From assembly GCF_001659605.2 (NCBI RefSeq), contig NC_035171.2, forward strand, positions 11,662,614-11,726,613: a stretch of 64,000 nt of DNA, written 5' to 3'. Source of the DNA: Manihot esculenta (lineage: Eukaryota > Streptophyta > Magnoliopsida > Malpighiales > Euphorbiaceae). This document shows positions 44,843-57,631 of the stretch, one piece after another. Both the position numbers and the translations under genes were made by a program. Each line of letters opens with the position of its first letter. The stretch's first letter is position 1. A model generated the notes under the pieces. The model was given only the letters and a program-made list of their open reading frames with translations. It searched no databases and was not told the origin of the DNA.

Positions 44843-47531
44843 ATGAATTATTTCCCAGACGAGGTATTAGAGCATGTGTTCGATTTTGTAACATCACACA
44901 AAGACCGCAACGCGTTGTCTCAAGTATGTAAATCATGGTACAGGATCGAAAGCTCTAGCAGGCAGAAGGTGTTTATAGGAAATTGTTATGCGATCAGCCC
45001 AGAGAGAGTGATCGAGAGGTTTCCTGGTTTAAAGTCCATTACTTTGAAGGGAAAGCCTCATTTCGCTGACTTCAATCTTGTCCCACATGATTGGGGAGGC
45101 TTTGTTTATCCCTGGATCGAAGCGTTCGCGAGGAACAAGGTATGCTTGGAGGAGCTCCGGCTGAAGAGGATGGTGGTTTCCGATGAAAGCTTGGAGCTGC
45201 TCTCGAGGTCTTGTGCGAATTTTAAGTCTTTGGTTCTTGTTAGTTGTGAAGGTTTCACCACTGATGGGCTTGCTGCTATTGCTGCTAATTGTAGGTAAGA
45301 AATAATTACTTCCCTTTCATTCTTTTTTCTTTTTCTCCTCTATTTTTTAAGCTTTTAGATGGTCTGGCTTTATCTATTTATCTTTTGTTTTGTTCTAATG
45401 CGGTGTTGAGTATTTGGGTTGCTTAAAAAGATTGTTCCTTTTACCTTGAATTGCTTATGGAATTTCTGTTAGAAGTAAAAAATTCTACTGCAGTCCAGTT
45501 AAGTGTAATAAGAACTGGAATTCAGGAAAAAAAAGTTATCCTTGGGATCTACTTCCCTACTTCTTCACAGATCAATATGTTGTATTATTTGATAGACTCT
45601 TGTTTTTTGTGAATTAGAATTTTTTGTAGTCGCCTGCTTTGTTCCCGACATTGCTATTTGCAACATAATTTTTTCCCCCATCCTTGTTTTCATTTGCAAT
45701 GTTGTGTTGTTTCACAGTCTGCAAGTTATTATCTGTTTCTAGGTTGGCTTTTTTATCTATGTAATCAACATTGTTGTGATGCCAATAAATTCAACGGATG
45801 CTCTTATTTAAATTTTGTTAACACAAGTAAAATTTCTCATCTGCCTGGATGTACTGCTTTTTGAAATTTTCCACAACTCCCTTTCTTTATTGAAATCAAG
45901 CTTCTTGTTAGTGTTATAGTCTAGATTATTGGTTCGCTTTCGAGGCTGTGCTTGTTTGCTTTCATATAAGAATTGTTATCCAATTTAATGAAATTAAAAG
46001 CATCTGAAAATTAAAATGCAGTTGCAAAGCGGCAACAACTATCACCTGTTAGCCTACCACAATAAGAGAATGTGTTGTGGGTGGTTAATAACTTACTATG
46101 AATGTTGGGTATTTAGAGTCCGGACATAGATACGAGTTGTGTTATAACTTTATATGCCTTTCTCTATCTTCACCCAGGTTTCTTAGAGAGCTGGACCTGC
46201 AAGAAAATGAAGTTGAGGATCATAGAGGCCACTGGCTTGGTTGTTTCCCTGATAACTGTACATCTCTCATATCACTTAATTTTGCTTGCCTCAAAGGAGA
46301 TATTAATTTGGGAGTTCTAGAGAGACTCGTAGCAAGATCTCCAAATCTCAGAAGTTTGAGGTTAAATCGAGCAGTTCCACTTGATACACTTCAGAAGATA
46401 TTGATGCTATCGCCTCAGTTATTGGACTTGGGTGTAGGATCTTGTGTGCATGATCCAGAATCTGAAACCTACAACAAATTAGTGACTGCCATTCAAAAGT
46501 GTAAATCAGTCAGGAGCTTGTCCGGGTTTTTGGACGTCGCTCCTCACTGCCTACCAGCTTTTCACTTGATTTGCCCAAACCTGACCTCCTTGAATCTGAG
46601 CTATGCTCCAGGAATTCAAGGTAGTGACCTTACAAAGCTAATTCGCCACTGTAGGAAACTCCAGCGCTTATGGGTATGGCTTATTAACTAACTTCTTTAG
46701 AAATTCAATGGTTTGCTTTTTTGTCATTGCAGATTTGACAATGGATGTTTGCAATAATTGCAGATACTAGACTGTATTGGAGATAAAGGACTAGAAGTTG
46801 TGGCATCCACTTGTAAGGATTTGCAGGAACTGAGGGTTTTCCCTTCGGATCCTTATGTTGGAAATGCAGCAGTGACGGAAGAAGGCTTGGTTGCTATTTC
46901 CAGTGGTTGTCCTAAGCTTCATTCAATTTTATACTTTTGTCAGCAGATGACAAATGCAGCCCTCATAGCAGTCGCCAAGAACTGTCCGAATTTTATCCGC
47001 TTCAGGTTGTGTATCTTGGATCCCACAAAACCAGATGCTGTGACCATGCAGCCATTAGATGAAGGTTTTGGGGCTATTGTTCATTCATGCAAGGGTCTCA
47101 GGCGACTGTCACTTACTGGTCTTCTGACTGACCAAGTTTTCCTTTACATTGGAATGTATGCTGAACAACTTGAAATGCTTTCAATCGCATTTGCTGGGGA
47201 TAGTGACCAGGGGATGCAGTACGTGTTAAATGGTTGCAAGAAACTTCGTAAATTAGAGATCAGGGACTGCCCTTTTGGCAATGGAGCACTTCTTATGGAC
47301 GTGGGAAAGTATGAGACAATGCGATCCCTTTGGATGTCGTCCTGTGAAGTTACACTTGGAGGCTGCAAGACCCTAGCAAAGAAGATGCGACGGCTGAATG
47401 TAGAGATTATGAACGAAAACGAGCAGGCAGATTTTGGTGCCGATGATACACACAAAGTAGACAAGATGTACCTATATCGAACATTGGTCGGTCAGAGGAA
47501 AGACGAACCAGACTTTGTGTGGACATTGTAG
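44843..47531 (+). CDS. AFB2: Auxin receptor F-box protein, TIR1/AFB2 type, three exons, 571 aa
   Basis: F-box subunit of an SCF ubiquitin ligase that binds auxin between itself and Aux/IAA repressors and sends them for degradation in the nucleus (family knowledge). Exons 44843-45294, 46178-46673 and 46764-47531; the phases join cleanly (AG+G, then TGG/ATA). The F-box is at the N-terminus ([13 protein letters not shown]), followed by leucine-rich repeats. Ligand-pocket residues are visible: His73 and Phe74 in KGKPHFADF, the Arg of FIRFRLCIL, and Arg/Ser of [12 protein letters not shown]. The length matches Arabidopsis AFB2 (~575). The N-terminus MNYFPDEV, without the extra residues of TIR1, favours the AFB2/AFB3 branch. 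A miR393 site is present near the 3' end. The next gene is convergent. No lesion seen. Confidence 0.97.
47313..47334 (+). promoter_or_regulatory. miR393 target site in AFB2
   Basis: The coding sequence contains CAATGCGATCCCTTTGGA, complementary to the 5' 18 nt of miR393. The four target bases before it give three mismatches opposite the miRNA 3' end, which is usually tolerated. It lies in the last exon over the codons for MRSLWM, the same place as in Arabidopsis TIR1/AFB2/AFB3. Cleavage is expected opposite miRNA positions 10-11. Confidence 0.93.
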
Positions 47532-49076
47532 GTGAATTTGGGTGCATCTTTATGGCACAGCTGAAGATTATTTTCTTTGTTATTAAGTAGTAGTTTCTTT
47601 AGGACAGTGAGTTTTATGGACTTTTAGCCTGTTTGTTTCTAGAGGCAGCAATGCTACTGTTTAATTTATCAGAGATTTGGTATTTGTAATCTTTGTTATT
47701 ATAAATAGAACTTCGTTAGTATTGGCAAAAATCTGCCAGCTTCAGATATTTTCTTGAGTCGACACAGGAGATTCTGGTTGCAAGGAACATACAAAAAATG
47801 CTGGGTAAAGACTTGTTAGCCCGTGACACTGACAGGGTCTGCAATTTGCTTGTTTTAGCCCTGCAAAATCATCATGATGCCTCTCTCTCTCTGCCTGTGG
47901 CAGGAAATCTCTGTGTGCATATTATTATTTGGAAATGAATTCTGGGTAGATCGGAATATAAACAAACCTGAAGCATAAAAATCCTGTTCAGAAGAATTGC
48001 TCTTCTTCAGTTTTCAAGTACCAAACACACAGTGAAGAAGATGACGAACAACAATTTACCGTTCCAGGGAAAGATGTTACTTCTAAAATCAATCACATCC
48101 AAACTCGTCCGATTTGTTGCCAACCTTGACTATGACAAACAGTTATTTAATCATACAGTTTGTCTCTAATAATTGAGATAATATTTGAATTAATTATGAA
48201 AATTAAAGTTAACGATGATGGAGATAACAGTATTAGTAATTCTGATACTGATAATGGCTGGTGCTAATTGCTGTATAATTGTGGTGATTTAGATGGCTAC
48301 GAGTACCAATGATGATAAAGGAATTTCATTTTTTGTGGGATTTTTTGTTTCTTTTAGATTGGATGATAATAACTCAACTGTTTCATAGGCTCATGCTCTT
48401 ATATAGAGAGAAGAGTTCGTATTATCCCACGAATTATTTGTAATTTTATTATAATAATATACTATAATTTTTTTTTTATTTTATAATTTTATTATCAAAT
48501 TTTCTTATTTATAATTATAATGTTATTTCCAATATTATTAAACTAATTTTTGGAAATATATTGTAAATCATTTGAAAAATAGTTTTAATATAAATAAATT
48601 GATCTAAATAGCTCCAATTATATGTTCAAAAGATATAAATAATATTGTCATAAATTAATAATATATGCTATTTATTTAATTTTTTAAACGAAAATAAAGC
48701 AAAATAAGCAAATGAAAATAAAAAAAAATCTAATAGTGTGTCAATTCGAATTTATTTTAGAGATCAATCTTATTCTCTTGGTATTGGTATAGATATGAAT
48801 AGATATAGATTATTTCAGAATTTGGAGTAAATAGAAACAAGCTTTTTCCAATAAACATTTACTTTGCAAACCAAACATAGTCTTAAATTTACAAGCCCAA
48901 CAATAACATGGTAGCAAATTTATACTGTGTACAAGTAGAAGGGAATTCAGAAACACTATAGAATTTAATTTTGCAGAAGAAAATATTTAACTTTGACAAC
49001 CAGACAACGGGAATGAAAAATAAGAATAACCATATCCCATAAACATCATAAGCAACTCGTCAAGGCTGTTTAAATT
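47532..49076. other. Space between convergent AFB2 and CYSTM genes
   Basis: Holds the AFB2 3' UTR (to perhaps 47.7 kb; TTATTATAAATAG near 47696) and then AT-rich DNA up to the CYSTM stop. A CT run (47881-47891) and small frames only. No further gene seen. Confidence 0.5.
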
Positions 49077-52000
49077 TTAGAAGCAGCATTCCTCCAACAC
49101 ACAACAGCAGCAAAGTGCTGCCAAACTGCAGAGAGAGAGAGAAACAAAAGGCAACATCAGACCAATAGTTAGGGAAAAGGATGAAGCAACAAAACTATAT
49201 TTTTTTTACTGTATTCCTTTTCTTTCCCTAAAGGGATTGCCCATCAGATCAATAGTTTGGAATCTTCAGAAGGTTTTATGTTCAAAGAGCTGCTCCCCGT
49301 TACGTAGTTCAATTAATGTATACTCCCTAAAAAATAAGTACCTTATTACCTAGTTCGATTAAGAGCTGCTCCTTGTTAAGTAGTTCGATTAAGGTATAGT
49401 CCCCCAAAAATAAGTACCTTATTTTCTTACAATAGTGCCTGCTAAGCATGTAACAAGAGTTGTAGCAGAAAGTTCCTCGCGCATATCCAATACCCATGCA
49501 AAATTTGTGTTTTCAATATTGGCTCATAAATAACTAGGAGGGTTCAGGAGACCCTAAATGCCCAACAGCTAAGAGACTGGAAAAGTGGGATGTCTAGTCA
49601 CATGCATTGACCAAATCTAGCGACTCCCATAAGTTAATGTGTTAAATTACTATGTTCCCTCAGCTAGCAATCAACTATGCCTCTTTATTATGCAGAAGTT
49701 TTCATCTCTCAAAAATGGAGGCCGCAGAGTGCAGAAAAAAAATAGAATACTATATCCTCATCCATGTTGTTAGTTACAGAGTGTCAAGGGGCACATGTTC
49801 CCAGGTGAATACACTTTTAAAACCTTAAGCAAGATCAACCTATGAGCACATGAAGAGCGAGGTGCACTGTGAGTTAAGAAGACATTGCATACAAAAAAGT
49901 AAAATGAAAAATAACAAAGACGAGGAAATAAAAAAGTCTAGATAGCTAGAAACTGCAGAAGACATTCGAGCTAAATCCATTTCCTTACTGTTGCCAACAT
50001 CAATACATGATTGAGTATATTTTGCGAGCACAACAAAGAAGTAATACAATGCTACCTTTCTATTTTATGTGGTTACATATTGCTTACCATTAGATAACGC
50101 AATTAAGAAAACTTAAGGCTACATTCGGTTCTGCAGGTTGTAACTACAACTATCACAAGAATCTACTTAAACTCTTTCTAAATTAATCTGACATCTCTAC
50201 TTCAATTGAAGTAAACAAGGTGTGCATTGAGCTAATTGGTTATATAAATGCTATGAAAACGTTTCAGCTTTTTTTCTAATTGCTCTAATTTGTTAATTTA
50301 TTTCTTCTATATATCCTCAGACATTTTTTTAACAAAAGACAAATGTGTCCAGGTCTTACTTAGTCTTGTAAATGTGACTACACTTTTATCAACATTGGTT
50401 ATCTTTCACTAATGATGTGTGCTTCTAATTTACTACATGATAAAAAAAAATTAACACTTCCAACCAACAATGTCAGATGTTCATATTGAAAGGACACCAC
50501 TCAATTTGTGAAATCCTACAAAGGAGTGGGCGATGGATTTAGTCCCACATCAGAGAAAAAAGAAATTTATAGGATTTAAATAATCTAGCTCAAAACTACA
50601 AAATAAATCGGGTTAACAATCTTGGCCAATGGTTTGAAATACAAAGTTAATTTGGCCAATTAGAGTTGGACTATGACATTTAATATTAGAGTTACTCTAT
50701 ATTGTGTGGAGTTGGTAGGCTTATGAGGAAAAGGTTAACTGTGCAAGAGATGAGATAAGCAGCCTAAGACACCAGAACATAATAATACCCAAGGGTCTGG
50801 TCCAAACTTGACTAATATAGCACATTAAGAGACAAGGTGAAACCACCCAAGATACCATTAAATCACAATACCCAAGGGTTTAGTTTCAACTTAGCAATTA
50901 TACCCCATATAGCACAATAGAATTACAAAGCAGACATCACAAAATTTCTTGTGAAAGATTGTGACATCCCACAAAGTGATAGGCAGTTGGATTTAGTTCC
51001 ATCCATGTGGGAGAAGCAAAGGAATTTCATAAGAATTATATAGCCTAGTTCAAGCTATTGAAATAACTTAGTTAAACATTTTGGTTGGAGATTTTGGAGC
51101 CAAAAGTTATTTAGAATAAGTATATGGACCCTCTTTCTTCATGCTACTCGGTTTAGGACTACGTTCGTGTTAAGATATTCAGCTGTCCACCATCTAAATC
51201 TTGTCTTTGTTGCTCTTATAACTTACATATACTGACCCTCCATTGTGATGTATATATGTATGCTCATGACACCACAAAAGGTAAGGAACTGAAAGTCACG
51301 CTACAAATTGCTAGCCAAGAAATAGGTTCATTTACTTCCACAAGGCATCCTTTCAAATTGGATAACACAGCAATGCATTATTTGCATCGTTCAGAGATTG
51401 TATAAAACAAGAAGCAGAAAATGCTCATAACCATAATATTTGAACAAACCATTCAATAACGCTGAGATGAGGTGCTGGAAAATTTCCTCTATACTATACT
51501 AGAAGTGCAAGGCCACCATTAGTAATTTTTGGCAAATTATTGAGATGTTACACCAATCAATCATATCATAATAGATTTTTTTGAAAAAAAAAAACTTAAT
51601 AAATTTTATTTTTTTAACTTCCATGTAAAAGAATAAATTTTAATAGTGATGTGGGTTTAATGGGTAGTTTTTTTTAATCCTTTTGTCAATGTGTTATGAT
51701 ATGATTGGCTTGGTGAACCACCTCACCTCACCATGTTGATGTGGTACCACTGGAGAACCCAATTATTTCCCATAATTTTGAGGATGTCTACTTCTATAAA
51801 ACACGACCAACACAAAAACCGATAGAAAACGGTCAGTGCGCTGAAATGAAACAGATTTCATAAAGCAAAAAATTTTCAACAACACATGGAAAACGATAAG
51901 CTTGAAAAACGTCTGCTTAAACTAATTAAAAATATAAAACAATTTAAGGATCATTTCCATAGTGAAGATATTTTCAGATCATAGCATACTCATATTCTTT

Positions 52001-52501
52001 GATTTACATAAATCAACATTCATAGAGCACAAAAATACGGGAACAGGAGCAGAAAGGTATATAGAATTCATTGAAAGACAGAAATGAAACATACCATCCT
52101 CTCAAAAACGAGGTACAGCCATCGGAATTGTCTTGATAATGGTGATGCTCGTAGTGGTAGTGCTGATATGGCGGTGGACCGGGAGGCTGCGGAGGTGGGT
52201 ACCCTTCATTGAAATAACCTTGATACCCTTCATACGGTGGTCGCGACCCTGGTGGTGGATACCCCGGATATCCAGAAGGAGGAGGTGGTGGTGGGTAGCC
52301 TTCGTAGGGCGGCGGTGGCGGAGCCGGAGCTGAAGAAGGGTATCCTGGGGGTGGATAAGGTGGCGCGTATCCTTACAAAAATTCAACATCCCAATTCAGG
52401 ATCGAACCAAAAAACACCAAAAGGAAAGGGGAAAGCTTAGAAGAGATTAGGGTTTTACCTGGAGGAGGGTAGTGTTCGTGGGGAGGTCTCTCGTAACTCA
52501 T
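49077..52501 (-). CDS. CYSTM (cysteine-rich transmembrane module) protein, three exons, 122 aa
   Basis: Small tail-anchored plant protein family associated with stress responses, membrane-attached through a C-terminal cysteine-rich helix (family knowledge; exact role unknown). Exons on the minus strand: 52459-52501 (ATG at 52501; MSYERPPHEHYPPP), 52095-52371 and 49077-49125, with phases 1 and 2 and GT-AG borders. The second exon encodes a Pro/Gly/Tyr-rich tail-like region with repeated GYPPP and PPYEGY, a His/Tyr patch (YQHYHYEHHHY) and SDGCTSFLRG. The last 49 nt encode LAALCCCCVLEECCF and stop, the diagnostic CYSTM motif, completed by a Cys codon split across the junction. Introns are 87 bp and 2969 bp. 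The third exon is too short for ORF calling and lies about 3 kb from the rest, so automatic annotation may miss it. Confidence 0.93.
49287..49438. repeat. 76-bp tandem duplication in CYSTM intron 2
   Basis: GAGCTGCTCC...AGTAGTTCAATTAA-like units start at 49287 and 49363. The second copy is partial and diverged. Function unknown. Confidence 0.8.
50490..51130. repeat. Two related ~170-bp repeats in CYSTM intron 2
   Basis: Segments at about 50500-50670 and 50955-51120 share ATTTAGTCCCACATC/ATTTAGTTCCATCCA, then AAGAAATTTATAGGATT/CAAAGGAATTTCATAAGAATT, TAGCTCAA/TAGTTCAA and a TGG(T/C)-rich end. They look like copies of an old interspersed repeat in direct orientation. Confidence 0.6.
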
Positions 52502-53625
52502 TTTTAGCACTCTTTGCTATCAATGTTCCCCGAGATCGCGAATGGAGGAGAAGGGCTGCCTTCAAACAAGGCTATGTTTGGTTAATTTTAATTCCAACAA
52601 ATTTTATACTGGATTTAATTGAATTTTATATTTATTTTTTAAAAAATAAAATTTATCGGATGTTCCCGAAGTGACTTAAAAAAATAAATTTAGAAATTCA
52701 ATTTATTATAGTGAAAATGAATTCTACTAAATTTAACAAAATCTAAAATAGTCCAACAGAGCCTACATAAATCATTGCAAAAAAACAAAAATTTTTAAAT
52801 AAAAATATCTATATTAAAAAATATCCGCAAATACATTCTATTTTCATATTCTTATTAGTTTTTTTTTTTTGTGTGTGGGGAAGGTTTTCCATTTTTTTTA
52901 TCATCTCTTGTTTTCATTATTTCAAAATTATTATTCATTTTACTTTTATAAAATATAATTAATTATTATAATTCTATTTAATTTTATCTCATTTAAAAAA
53001 ATTAATATTTTTTAATATTTAATAAAATTTAATATATTTAAAATAAATATAATTAAAAAATTAATAAAAAATTATATTTCTAAACAAAGAAAATAAATAA
53101 AAATTATGGGACTAGAAAGACTGTTAATTTTTGCTTTATAATTTAGTTTTTTATACTTTATTATTTATTTTTTATATTAATTAATATTTAAGTAAATTTT
53201 TTTTGAAATGGGGAGTGAAAATTGAGGAGTAGAATCTGAAATATTTCATATTTACTCAGATATACTTACTAGATTTATTCAGATGCACTTATTATCGGAC
53301 TAAACATGAAACGTCTATTTTTTATATTAGAGAAATTTTTATGTTAAAATTTAAACAAATTCTTTTAAATTCCACTCTTTCTTGTTCCTTAAATATAATT
53401 TTAAGAAGAATTACTATTTAATTTTGTAATATAAAAAAAATCTCTACTATTTTTTAGTATTAAAAATAATGATAACGTACTTTGTATTAATGACAGAAAC
53501 TTTTTAATTTGAAATAATATATATTTATTTGTTAATAAATCCTTCATTGGCTATAAATTTTTAAAAAATATAACTTTATTTTTAACAATAAAATTATGTT
53601 TATCTTATAACCAAATGGTTTTAAA
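52502..53625. other. Upstream of CYSTM and AT-rich intergenic DNA
   Basis: The first ~70 bp are probably the CYSTM 5' UTR. The rest is AT-rich with no gene. Confidence 0.5.
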
Positions 53626-54762
53626 TACATTTTAAAGGGGAATTGACTTTAAAAAAGTTAAATATTTACGTGTTTTATGATTTATCATAATTTGAGATTA
53701 GGATTAAGGAAATATGTTTTTAGTGAGGTGACACTTCAATGATATTTGACATATAGATAAAAAAATAATTGATATTATAAAGTTAAATATTTTTATATTT
53801 TGAAAATTTTATTCAAAAGTAAAAGTTTTGACAATTTATTTTAAAATTAAAATATTTATATAAATTTTATTTAATTTTGAAATGACATTTAAGAGAATGT
53901 GTTTTTTATTGTATATCATTAATTTTTATTGTTTTATTATTAAATACACTCATTTTAAATTAAATAAATATTATCAATATGCAATATTAATAAAAAAAAT
54001 ATTTTTATTATGTCTTTCTCATTTCTTACTCTTTGATCTCATGATTTTTATTTATTTTTACAAATTGTAAATTTTTAAATATAAAAATTATTATTTTGAT
54101 GAAGTAAAGTGAGAATAGAGATGATTTGGTTTGGATTACTCTTTTATCAATTAGATTATCAGTAATAATGTTAAAGGGGAAGAAAAAAAATTATGGTACA
54201 AACAAAAGAAAATTCAAAAAGATAGGGTAAATAAAAAATGAGTTAGAGGTTAAAAATAAAAAAAATGAGTTAGAGGTGAAAAATACTTTTAATTGATTAA
54301 ATAATTTTTATTAATATTATATATTAATAATATTTATTTAAATATAAAATGAGTTCATATTTAATAATAAAAAAGCTAAATATAAACAAAATATAATGCC
54401 ACATCATAGAAAAACACATTTCCTTCAATGTGATTTCAAATTTAAATAAAATTTGTATAAATCTTTTAATTTTAAAATAAATTATTAAAATTAAAAGGTT
54501 TGAATAAAATTTTCAAAATGTATATAAGTTTTATTTTTTATATACATGTCAGATAATATTCACGTTTAATATAAAAAGTGCCACCTGTAATTTCATGTTA
54601 TTAAAAGGATATTCTTTTAATTTTAATTTTAAATTAAAATAAAACTTATATAAAATATTTTAATTTTAGACTAAATTACTAAAATTAAAATATTTGATAA
54701 AATGATCGGAATGTGTTTGACTTTTTTAAGGTTAATTGACCCATTTTAAAATATTAAAATCA
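53626..54762. mobile_element. Foldback element, ~1.1 kb
   Basis: The left end (ATTTTAAAGGGGAATTGACT, then TTAAAAAAGTTAAA) is mirrored by the complement of the right end (about 54718-54762) with about 35-40 bp of imperfect match. The AT-rich interior has partly complementary AAATTTTATTCAAA and TTTGAATAAAATTTT segments (about 53805 and 54500). No coding capacity. The superfamily is unknown because no target duplication is clear. Confidence 0.55.
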
Positions 54763-54827
54763 TTATGTTTTGCTCCATCTAACTAGATGGATACTTTACC
54801 TTCTTGCTCAAGAAACCTTTCTTTTAT

Positions 54828-56140
54828 TTTTTAGAAAGATTTTTTTTTTTTTTTCTGTGGGAGAGCTTTCTCTTGAGGTGGTTGGCTTCTTTTTTGCCGG
54901 AGTTATCTCGCAGCTGTCCCTGCTATTCTTGGCTGCTCCTAGGCAGGATGGCTCTCCTCATTTTGCTCAGCTTGTAGATAATTTTTTCCTATCTTGTTTT
55001 TATTTGTGGTGTTTTTTCCTTAATTTTCTCTTCTTTAATTGCAAGATGCCTTCAGATCTATGTTTCTTGGCTGCGATTTGATAGAAGAAGGTTGTGGGGG
55101 ACTCGAGTTTTCACGGCGCATCTCCTTCCTTGTGCTCGCATGTTTGATTTTGGAGGCCACCTACTTTTGACTCTTGAAACGGTGTATTGATTCAATTGTG
55201 GAGGTTATTGTTTTCTCTTTCTCAAGTGTTGGGACCATTTTTTTATCTATTTCGGCTCTGCATGTGCTCTTCAAGGGCGTGCTCCACTCCTCCGAGCTCT
55301 GAAAGTGGTGGTTCCTGGTTGCCTTGATCGACGCAGCTCCTTCTCTTGCTCTCCAATCTACTGTCTTGTCATTTTTTTAGCTTCGGTGGTGAGAGGTTTA
55401 GTCTTGTTTGTAGTGATTTTCAACAGTAGTGATGGGGAATGATCGTCCTTCGAAAGGAGTGAACGGCGTGTTTTGGTTGCTTTGTCGGGTTGGAGAGTTG
55501 AATCAAATCGTTTGTTTGGGTTTTTAAGGTTTTGTGGTTTTCTTAGACTTTTTTCAGTTGGGTCTTAAATAACCCTTTGTTTATTTGATTTTATATAATG
55601 TAATCTCAAGTTTTTAGGCCTTATCAATGACATTTTATATCTTTAGAGAAAAAAAAAACTTCATACATTATAAGTCCATGAACTCCTTGTTTTGCGTGGT
55701 CTAAATGTAATATTAATGCAACTTTATTTACTTTTGATCGCAAGGTGAATTTCAGATATATTTTAATGATAATTTAAGATTTTTTTTTAAGCATTTCAAC
55801 AGTAACTTTATAGTAGTCAGTAACTTTATAGTAGTTGCGTGGTCTAGAAAGGGATGTCCAAGAGATTGTAGTTAATGGACTCAGACTTTATGTAATATTA
55901 AATTCTCATGATGATATTTCATAATTAATATTTTGTTGCATGATTATCGTGTTCTTTTTCAACAGTAAAACTTTATTACATTAGGTTTCAAATTGCTCAT
56001 GCACTTATATGTGCTTCTTGTTTATTTGCTTGTATTTTTCTTTTTATTTTATTTTTTTTAGAGTTTGAGCCTCTAAAAACTTTAAACATCTTTTTATGGA
56101 TGCTATATCTACTAATGAATATGATTTTTCCATTAAAAAT
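54828..56140 (+). repeat. ~1.3-kb LINE-like repeat, copy 1
   Basis: Direct copy of 57632-59063 with many small differences. Shared landmarks include GAGAGCTTTCTCTTGAGG, GGAGGCCACCTACNTTGNCTC, TGCATGTGCTCTTCAAGG, ATCAATGACATTTTATATCTTTAGAG followed by poly-A, and TTTTTATGGATGCTATATCT near the end. Poly-A-ended and RNase-H-like scraps, clearer in copy 2, suggest a dead LINE; open frames such as 54770-55081 are not genes. Confidence 0.75.
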
Positions 56141-56149
56141 ATGACTAAA

Positions 56150-56620
56150 AAAAATGGATTATCAGCGACGGAAAAGTCTGTCGCTGATACTTTCAGGAAT
56201 GGATTTCCAAAGAACTCAAATCCGTCGCTTAAAGTCATATCGCTAATTTTTTTTGATGGATTGTAAATCCGTCGGAAATGTTATTGACAGATTTTCAACG
56301 GATCTGAACTTCGTTGGAAAAATTTACGATGGCTTTCAGATGGATTTGAAATCCGTCAGAAACATTTATGACGAATTTCTGATTGATAATTCCATTGGAA
56401 ATTTTTGTGACAAATCTTGTTCATCCCTAAATCCGTTGGAAATTCTAAATCTATTCGATAACTAATCCGTTGCTAATCTGTCGAAAATTATTAGTGACGG
56501 AAAATTTTCTTCGAAAATTCATCGAAAATATTAAGACCATTTTAACAAAAGTCATTGCAAATTCATCGCTAATATAAAGATTATTTTATCAAATTCAACG
56601 CTAATCTGTTAAAATTTGAT
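56150..56620 (+). mobile_element. CACTA-like subterminal repeat segment
   Basis: Repeats of ATCCGTCGGAAAT, ATCCGTTGGAAAT, CGACGGA and GCGACGG in both orientations are packed into ~450 bp. They begin with a near-perfect inverted repeat, TATCAGCGACGG and CTGTCGCTGATA (56159-56190). Such arrays are typical of CACTA (EnSpm) subterminal regions. The terminus CACTA itself is not present (TGACTAAAAAAAATGG at about 56147), and no second end or transposase is seen, so it is a decayed fragment. Confidence 0.65.
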
Positions 56621-57631
56621 TGCAAAATTATTTATATTTTCAATTTATTATTGTAAAGAAAATAATTTTATGCTTTTATTTAGATATTCTCTATATAATT
56701 AAATAATTTACAATTAAGAATCATATTGAATATAAATCAAACATCATTCATAATTATTATAATTCTTGTTGATAATACTTAACAATATTCATAAAATTTA
56801 AAATAAATCCATAATACTTAACAATGTTCATAAAATTTAAAATTAATCCATCAATTTGTTGAACCATTTGATAGAAAAATAGAATCTGTAGTTGTGTTAT
56901 GTGGTGAATATCTTTTTTTGTTTTTTAATGATTTAATCTGATATTTTATTTATTTTTTATCTGCACTCGCATTTGCTCTTACATTTAGTCTATGTCTTCT
57001 TTCATTTTGATAAAGTTTTACTTTAATATTTGTTAAACCTTCTTTAAAAAAAATATAGTTTAAGAAGGTCCTCCAAGATGAGCTGATGTGCATGAGAAAG
57101 AGGTAGTTAAGTTTCTGATTTTGCAATATCAGAAGATCCAAAACCATAAACCCTCCCTTTATTACTTTCAAAAATTTCAATCCACTTATTTAAATAAAAA
57201 ACAGACTTAACTTTCACAATTGTCATCCACATTCTCAGCAATGGCACTCAAATAAGTTCTTTAAGTACAAAAAGAAAACATAATAGATATTTCATTAACC
57301 ATACACAACTAATGATAACATAAAAAATAGAAAAATAATGTGATAACAATAAATAAGTAAAATTTAACTTACATCAACTCATCATGATTTTTTATCAATG
57401 AAAACACCTTAACTCCCCTTTTTTGTGTGAGTTGCACCAAATATTTTAAGTTGAGTTGGTTGCCTACCTAATTTCTTTGCCTATAAAAAAGAAATAATCA
57501 TACAACACAAGATGCACGAATAATTTCTAACTATCTATATAAAAAAAAATTGTATAAATAAAAGTAAGAAATAATAGAGTTATACCAATCTATTCTCATG
57601 AACCTTTACTTTTATTGAACCATGAAAATTT
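56621..57631. other. Spacer between the two LINE-like copies
   Basis: AT-rich DNA without a supportable gene. A minus-strand frame at 56950-57180 has no recognisable domain. It includes a short direct repeat, TCCATAATACTTAACAATGTTC versus a diverged copy at about 56775-56835. Confidence 0.5.

Noticed and set aside
45658..45864. 68-aa frame between AFB2 exons
   Set aside because: It lies wholly in AFB2 intron 1 and has no recognisable domain.
52133..52440. Plus-strand Trp/Arg-rich frames
   Set aside because: Antisense of CYSTM exon 2, whose Pro-rich codons read as Trp/Gly/Arg on the other strand.
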